A DNA stretch of 7,166 bases from Planctomycetota bacterium (GTDB taxonomy: Bacteria; Planctomycetota; Phycisphaerae; SM23-33). Location: the NCBI GenBank assembly GCA_003644335.1, contig QNCB01000059.1:1-7166 (forward strand), given 5' to 3'. The notes below the pieces were generated by a model. The model did no database searches and was not told the origin of the DNA. It saw nothing but the letters and a program-made list of their open reading frames with translations. Positions 4,722 to 7,166 of the stretch are shown here, in pieces. How positions within the stretch are numbered: position 1 is the stretch's first letter; every line of letters begins with the position of its first letter. The translations under genes and the position numbers were made by a program.

Positions 4722-6860
4722 TCAATGGTCTTCGAGTTGTTCTTGCAGTTTTGCTTTTCGCTTGGCGCTGAGTTTTTTGGGGAGTTCTTTCAGAGCAGCT
4801 TGAATGAGTATCGTTGCTGCGGTTTTTTTGGACGGGTCAGACGGGTCTTTCAACAACGTGTCCACCCGGGCGAGGAGGAGCAAGAGGGCCTGGTTATAAG
4901 CTGCGGGGTCAGCTTGTTTGGCCAGGGCCTGTGCCACAGCTGGGTTGTTGGCCTGGAGCAGGGCGCGGACGTAAGCAAGCCAGACTTTGCGCGTCCGGGC
5001 CAGGCCTGCTTTGGACTTGTCCGCCAGAGTCAGGTTGTAAAGTTCTTCCAAAACAGCAGCAGCTTCATCAGCTCTGCCAGCCAGGCTGAGCGCATCGCCA
5101 AGGGCTTGCAAAGCACCGGGTAGCTTGGCGGATTTTGGATTCTCCCGCCGAAGTGCCGCGACGTAGAGCGAGAGAATTCGGACGTGCGAATCGTCAGCTT
5201 CGCTCGGGCTGTTGAGTAGCTTGAGTATGGTTTCGAGCGTCGCAGCGTCAGCTCGCTGACAGTGGGCGAGCACGCCTTCCAGAGCCTGTTTCCGCACAGC
5301 CTGGTCAGGCTCGACCTGCGGGTCGGTCCGCTGCAAAATGGTCTTGAGAAACTTGTCGCCGCCCAGGCTTATCAGAGCTGTTATCACCGCCTGTCGCACG
5401 CCGCGGTCCGGGTCGCCCGCCAGCGAAGCTATCTCGTTGGCTGCGTCCTTAGCTTGCAGCCGGGCCAAGCCATTGACCGCGGCAAGACGGATAACCCCAG
5501 CGGGGTCTTTCAATGCTTTTACGAGTGTCCCCGAGATCGAGGCGTCGCCCACAACACCCATCGCCCGCAGCAACGCCTCGCGCAGCTCCAGGGCATTTTG
5601 GCTTGCTACCGCCTGGTCGTATCGCTCCTGCAACACTTTAGCTGCGGCGCTTTGCTCCTTGCCCGCAAGTGGCAGAGCTTCTGCTATCCGGGCCAAGGCT
5701 CCAGCTCCAGCCCGGGCCTGGGCTACGTCCTTGGAACTTATCGCAGCCTGCACAGCCTGCCTGGCTTGGGGGGCTTTTAGCTGACCAAGCGCGGTAAGCA
5801 AGCCTACGCGAACAGCAGGCCTAAGCTCCACGCCAAGTCGGCGGAGCAAAACCTCCGCTGTGCCAGGCTCGGCAAGGTTCGCTTTTAGCATAGCGACAGC
5901 CTGGCGAATTCGCGGGTCTTCATCGTCCAACAGCGTCCCGACGCTCTGGGCAAGTTTAGGTTCGATAGGCTGGTTGGCAGCAACTCGGCGGTCGATGAGC
6001 GTTATGCCCAACAGGCGGATGTCGCTGATGGAATCCTTGAGCATCTCCAGCAAGATAGCCTGCTTCTGCTCCTCGCCCGTAGCGTCGTATATATTTTGCT
6101 TGGCCTTGACGAGCCTGTCGCGGAGCATCGCGTTCTGCGTTTCCAATGCTGATCTGGATCTGGTCAGACTCTGAGCCAGGGCGGCGAGCCATTGTACCTG
6201 GGTTTTGTCGCGATTTATTCCCCACCAGGTCTGCCATCGCCTGGCGTCGGCACCGAACGTGCGGATATTCGTCAACCTGGCCAGGGACTCAGCCGAAGCC
6301 AATCGCACCGCGGGAACTGGGTCTGTCAAAAGGTCTATCAGCGTCTGGATGTACCGCTTCGTAACGACGCGATGCAGAGCGTCTATCGTAGCGACCCGAA
6401 CCGCGACGTCCCGATTCTGCCCGCGAGCAATAGCGATGAGTTCCCGAGCCACAGCTGGAGATTTGTAGGTTACCAAAGCGTTGGCTCCAGCTTGGCGAAC
6501 GGATGGTTCCTCGCCGGTGAGCATCTTCAGCAGGGGCGGGACGAAGCTCTCGTCCGCTGACCCCAGCATGGTTATAGCCCGAGCTACCGCCAACTGCGCG
6601 CCGGGGTTGGACGAGTCGCCCAGGTATTTTCGCAATGCGTCGTTCACCCGTGGGTTTCGCTTGCCCAGCAACAGCCAGGCTGCTTCGAACCGGGTTTTTG
6701 GCGACCTATTCGCATCGGCTATCTGCCGATTGAGCGTCTCGAATTCTTCGCTCAAAGCCTCGCCAGGCCCAGTTGGCTGAACCCCAGGCCCGCACGAAAT
6801 AGCCAGGAAAACTATCCCTGCAAATATCAACGCCAACAGGCTATAACTATATCTCGCCAT
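4722..6860 (-). CDS. HEAT-repeat lipoprotein
   Basis: The 712-residue product starts with a short basic N-terminus, a hydrophobic stretch (residues 8-21) and Cys23 in FLAISCGPG, a slightly non-standard lipobox (Ala-Ile-Ser before Cys). It is probably lipidated and faces the periplasm. Residues of about 57-200, 265-395 and 425-510 are HEAT-like helical pairs (for example DPVPAVRLASAESLARL at 180-196 and DPDRGVRQAVITALISLG at 483-500). Between the first two blocks lies GADARRWQTWWGINRD (203-218), a Trp-rich insertion I associate with planctomycete HEAT proteins, then a possible coiled coil (about 228-256). About 540-690 is helical and may be TPR-like, and the end is basic (KKLSAKRKAK). Such scaffolds mediate protein-protein contacts; no partner or enzyme motif is seen. 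The start at 6860 is preferred over 6974 because the signal peptide then lies at the N-terminus and the promoter lies upstream. Confidence 0.85.
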   Translation of the reverse strand: MARYSYSLLALIFAGIVFLAISCGPGVQPTGPGEALSEEFETLNRQIADANRSPKTRFEAAWLLLGKRNPRVNDALRKYLGDSSNPGAQLAVARAITMLGSADESFVPPLLKMLTGEEPSVRQAGANALVTYKSPAVARELIAIARGQNRDVAVRVATIDALHRVVTKRYIQTLIDLLTDPVPAVRLASAESLARLTNIRTFGADARRWQTWWGINRDKTQVQWLAALAQSLTRSRSALETQNAMLRDRLVKAKQNIYDATGEEQKQAILLEMLKDSISDIRLLGITLIDRRVAANQPIEPKLAQSVGTLLDDEDPRIRQAVAMLKANLAEPGTAEVLLRRLGVELRPAVRVGLLTALGQLKAPQARQAVQAAISSKDVAQARAGAGALARIAEALPLAGKEQSAAAKVLQERYDQAVASQNALELREALLRAMGVVGDASISGTLVKALKDPAGVIRLAAVNGLARLQAKDAANEIASLAGDPDRGVRQAVITALISLGGDKFLKTILQRTDPQVEPDQAVRKQALEGVLAHCQRADAATLETILKLLNSPSEADDSHVRILSLYVAALRRENPKSAKLPGALQALGDALSLAGRADEAAAVLEELYNLTLADKSKAGLARTRKVWLAYVRALLQANNPAVAQALAKQADPAAYNQALLLLLARVDTLLKDPSDPSKKTAATILIQAALKELPKKLSAKRKAKLQEQLEDH

Positions 6861-6921
6861 GCCACTATACCCATCTATTACCGTAAAAAACCCGAAATCG
6901 CAGCTCAACCCAGCCGAGCCT

Positions 6922-6950
6922 AAACTAACGTTCAACCTGGAACTTGTCAA
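6922..6950 (-). promoter_or_regulatory. Sigma70-like promoter of the HEAT lipoprotein operon
   Basis: On the minus strand a perfect TTGACA (6950-6945) and TAGTTT (6927-6922) are separated by exactly 17 nt. The -35 is ideal; the -10 matches the consensus at three of six positions, including the first two and the last. Transcription would begin near 6915, leaving a leader of roughly 55 nt before the ATG at 6860. No strong Shine-Dalgarno is visible. This likely drives HEAT, phosphoesterase and miaA. Confidence 0.5.
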
Positions 6951-7003
6951 CAATTCATCGCAACTCAGCAACATTAAGCCTGTACAGAAAACATTTCAAA
7001 CAT

Positions 7004-7030
7004 GGATGAACAGGATGTATAGGATTTTTT
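7004..7030 (+). repeat. 9-nt period repeat (GGATGAACA type)
   Basis: Three successive 9-nt units (GGATGAACA, GGATGTATA, GGATTTTTT) lie in the 306-bp region upstream of the HEAT gene. Apart from the promoter at 6922-6950 and the 8-nt array further right, I see no gene in 6861-7166. A + strand frame at 6859-7056 runs through the promoter and this repeat and is not believable as a gene. Confidence 0.7.
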
Positions 7031-7085
7031 TTGGGAAAAGTAATTACTCAAACTGACCGATTTTCAGCAATCCAACCGCGGGGTT

Positions 7086-7119
7086 GTTGACTGGTTGATT
7101 AGTTAACTGGTTAACTGGT
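7086..7119 (+). repeat. 8-nt tandem repeat (GTTAACTG)
   Basis: Four successive 8-nt units (GTTGACTG, GTTGATTA, GTTAACTG, GTTAACTG) and a partial fifth lie near the right edge. A small 5-bp stem (CAACC at 7073-7077, GGTTG at 7082-7086) precedes it. The role is unknown; it may be slippage-generated intergenic sequence. Confidence 0.8.
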
Positions 7120-7166
7120 AAAAGATTACAAAACAAATACGCCAAAGCTCTCTGTCCAGATAAGAC

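Noticed and set aside
6861..6974. N-terminal extension of the HEAT protein
   Set aside because: Would bury the signal peptide internally and overlaps the TTGACA/TAGTTT promoter.
1..7166. Defence system, toxin-antitoxin pair or mobile gene cassette
   Set aside because: None of the eight genes has nuclease, methylase, toxin, integrase or transposase motifs; recognisable genes are housekeeping or uncharacterised.

Overview
This window reads as ordinary bacterial chromosome, most likely from the Planctomycetota and possibly close to the Phycisphaerae. That placement is inference. It rests on the long HEAT-repeat lipoprotein with a Gly-Asp...Trp-x-x-Trp-Trp insertion, the intergenic palindromic repeats (24-nt units that translate as Met-Gly-Glu-Thr-Pro-Thr), the MiaA sequence style (Asp-Ser-Met-Lys-Ile-Tyr), and the Arg-rich Asp-Arg-Arg protein. 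No rRNA, tRNA, CRISPR array, transposase, phage or defence gene was found.

Layout. At the left edge (2-445, + strand) is the 3' end of a gene for a Lys/Pro-rich, probably disordered C-terminus. It converges, across 297 bp with no clear gene, on a set of seven genes that all read on the minus strand. In transcription order (right to left) these are: a 712-residue HEAT-repeat lipoprotein (6860-4722), a YfcE/MJ0936-type metallophosphoesterase (4677-4171), the tRNA dimethylallyltransferase MiaA with a TTG start (4155-3223), the tRNA adenosine deaminase TadA (3073-2597), a small DUF2007-like protein with a very acidic tail (2316-1870), a small Arg-rich 'DRR' protein (1726-1394) and a four-segment membrane protein (1381-743). 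A good sigma70-like promoter (TTGACA, 17 bp, TAGTTT) lies in front of the HEAT gene. HEAT, phosphoesterase and miaA are closely spaced (44 and 15 bp) and look like one operon. The DRR and membrane genes are 12 bp apart and look like another.

The larger gaps between minus-strand genes hold repeats. After miaA, two tandem 24-nt hairpin units end in a T run and form what looks like an intrinsic terminator, followed by a perfect TATAAT in front of tadA. The tadA leader carries one copy of a palindromic element. Two more copies, head to head, form a hairpin of about 32 pairs directly after the DUF2007-like gene. The gap after tadA holds GGAGTCA tandem repeats and a 130-bp segment bounded by perfect 15-bp inverted repeats. 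The region upstream of the HEAT gene has 9-nt and 8-nt tandem repeats. These repeats also create false N-terminal extensions of three genes, so the starts given here are downstream of the longest open frames.

Functionally, MiaA (i6A37) and TadA (I34) both modify the tRNA anticodon loop. The remaining genes have general or unknown roles. I did not find a clearly new multi-gene system. The most interesting signals are the repeats used as gene punctuation, the over-represented hexamer GCCTGG, and an atypical MiaA P-loop.
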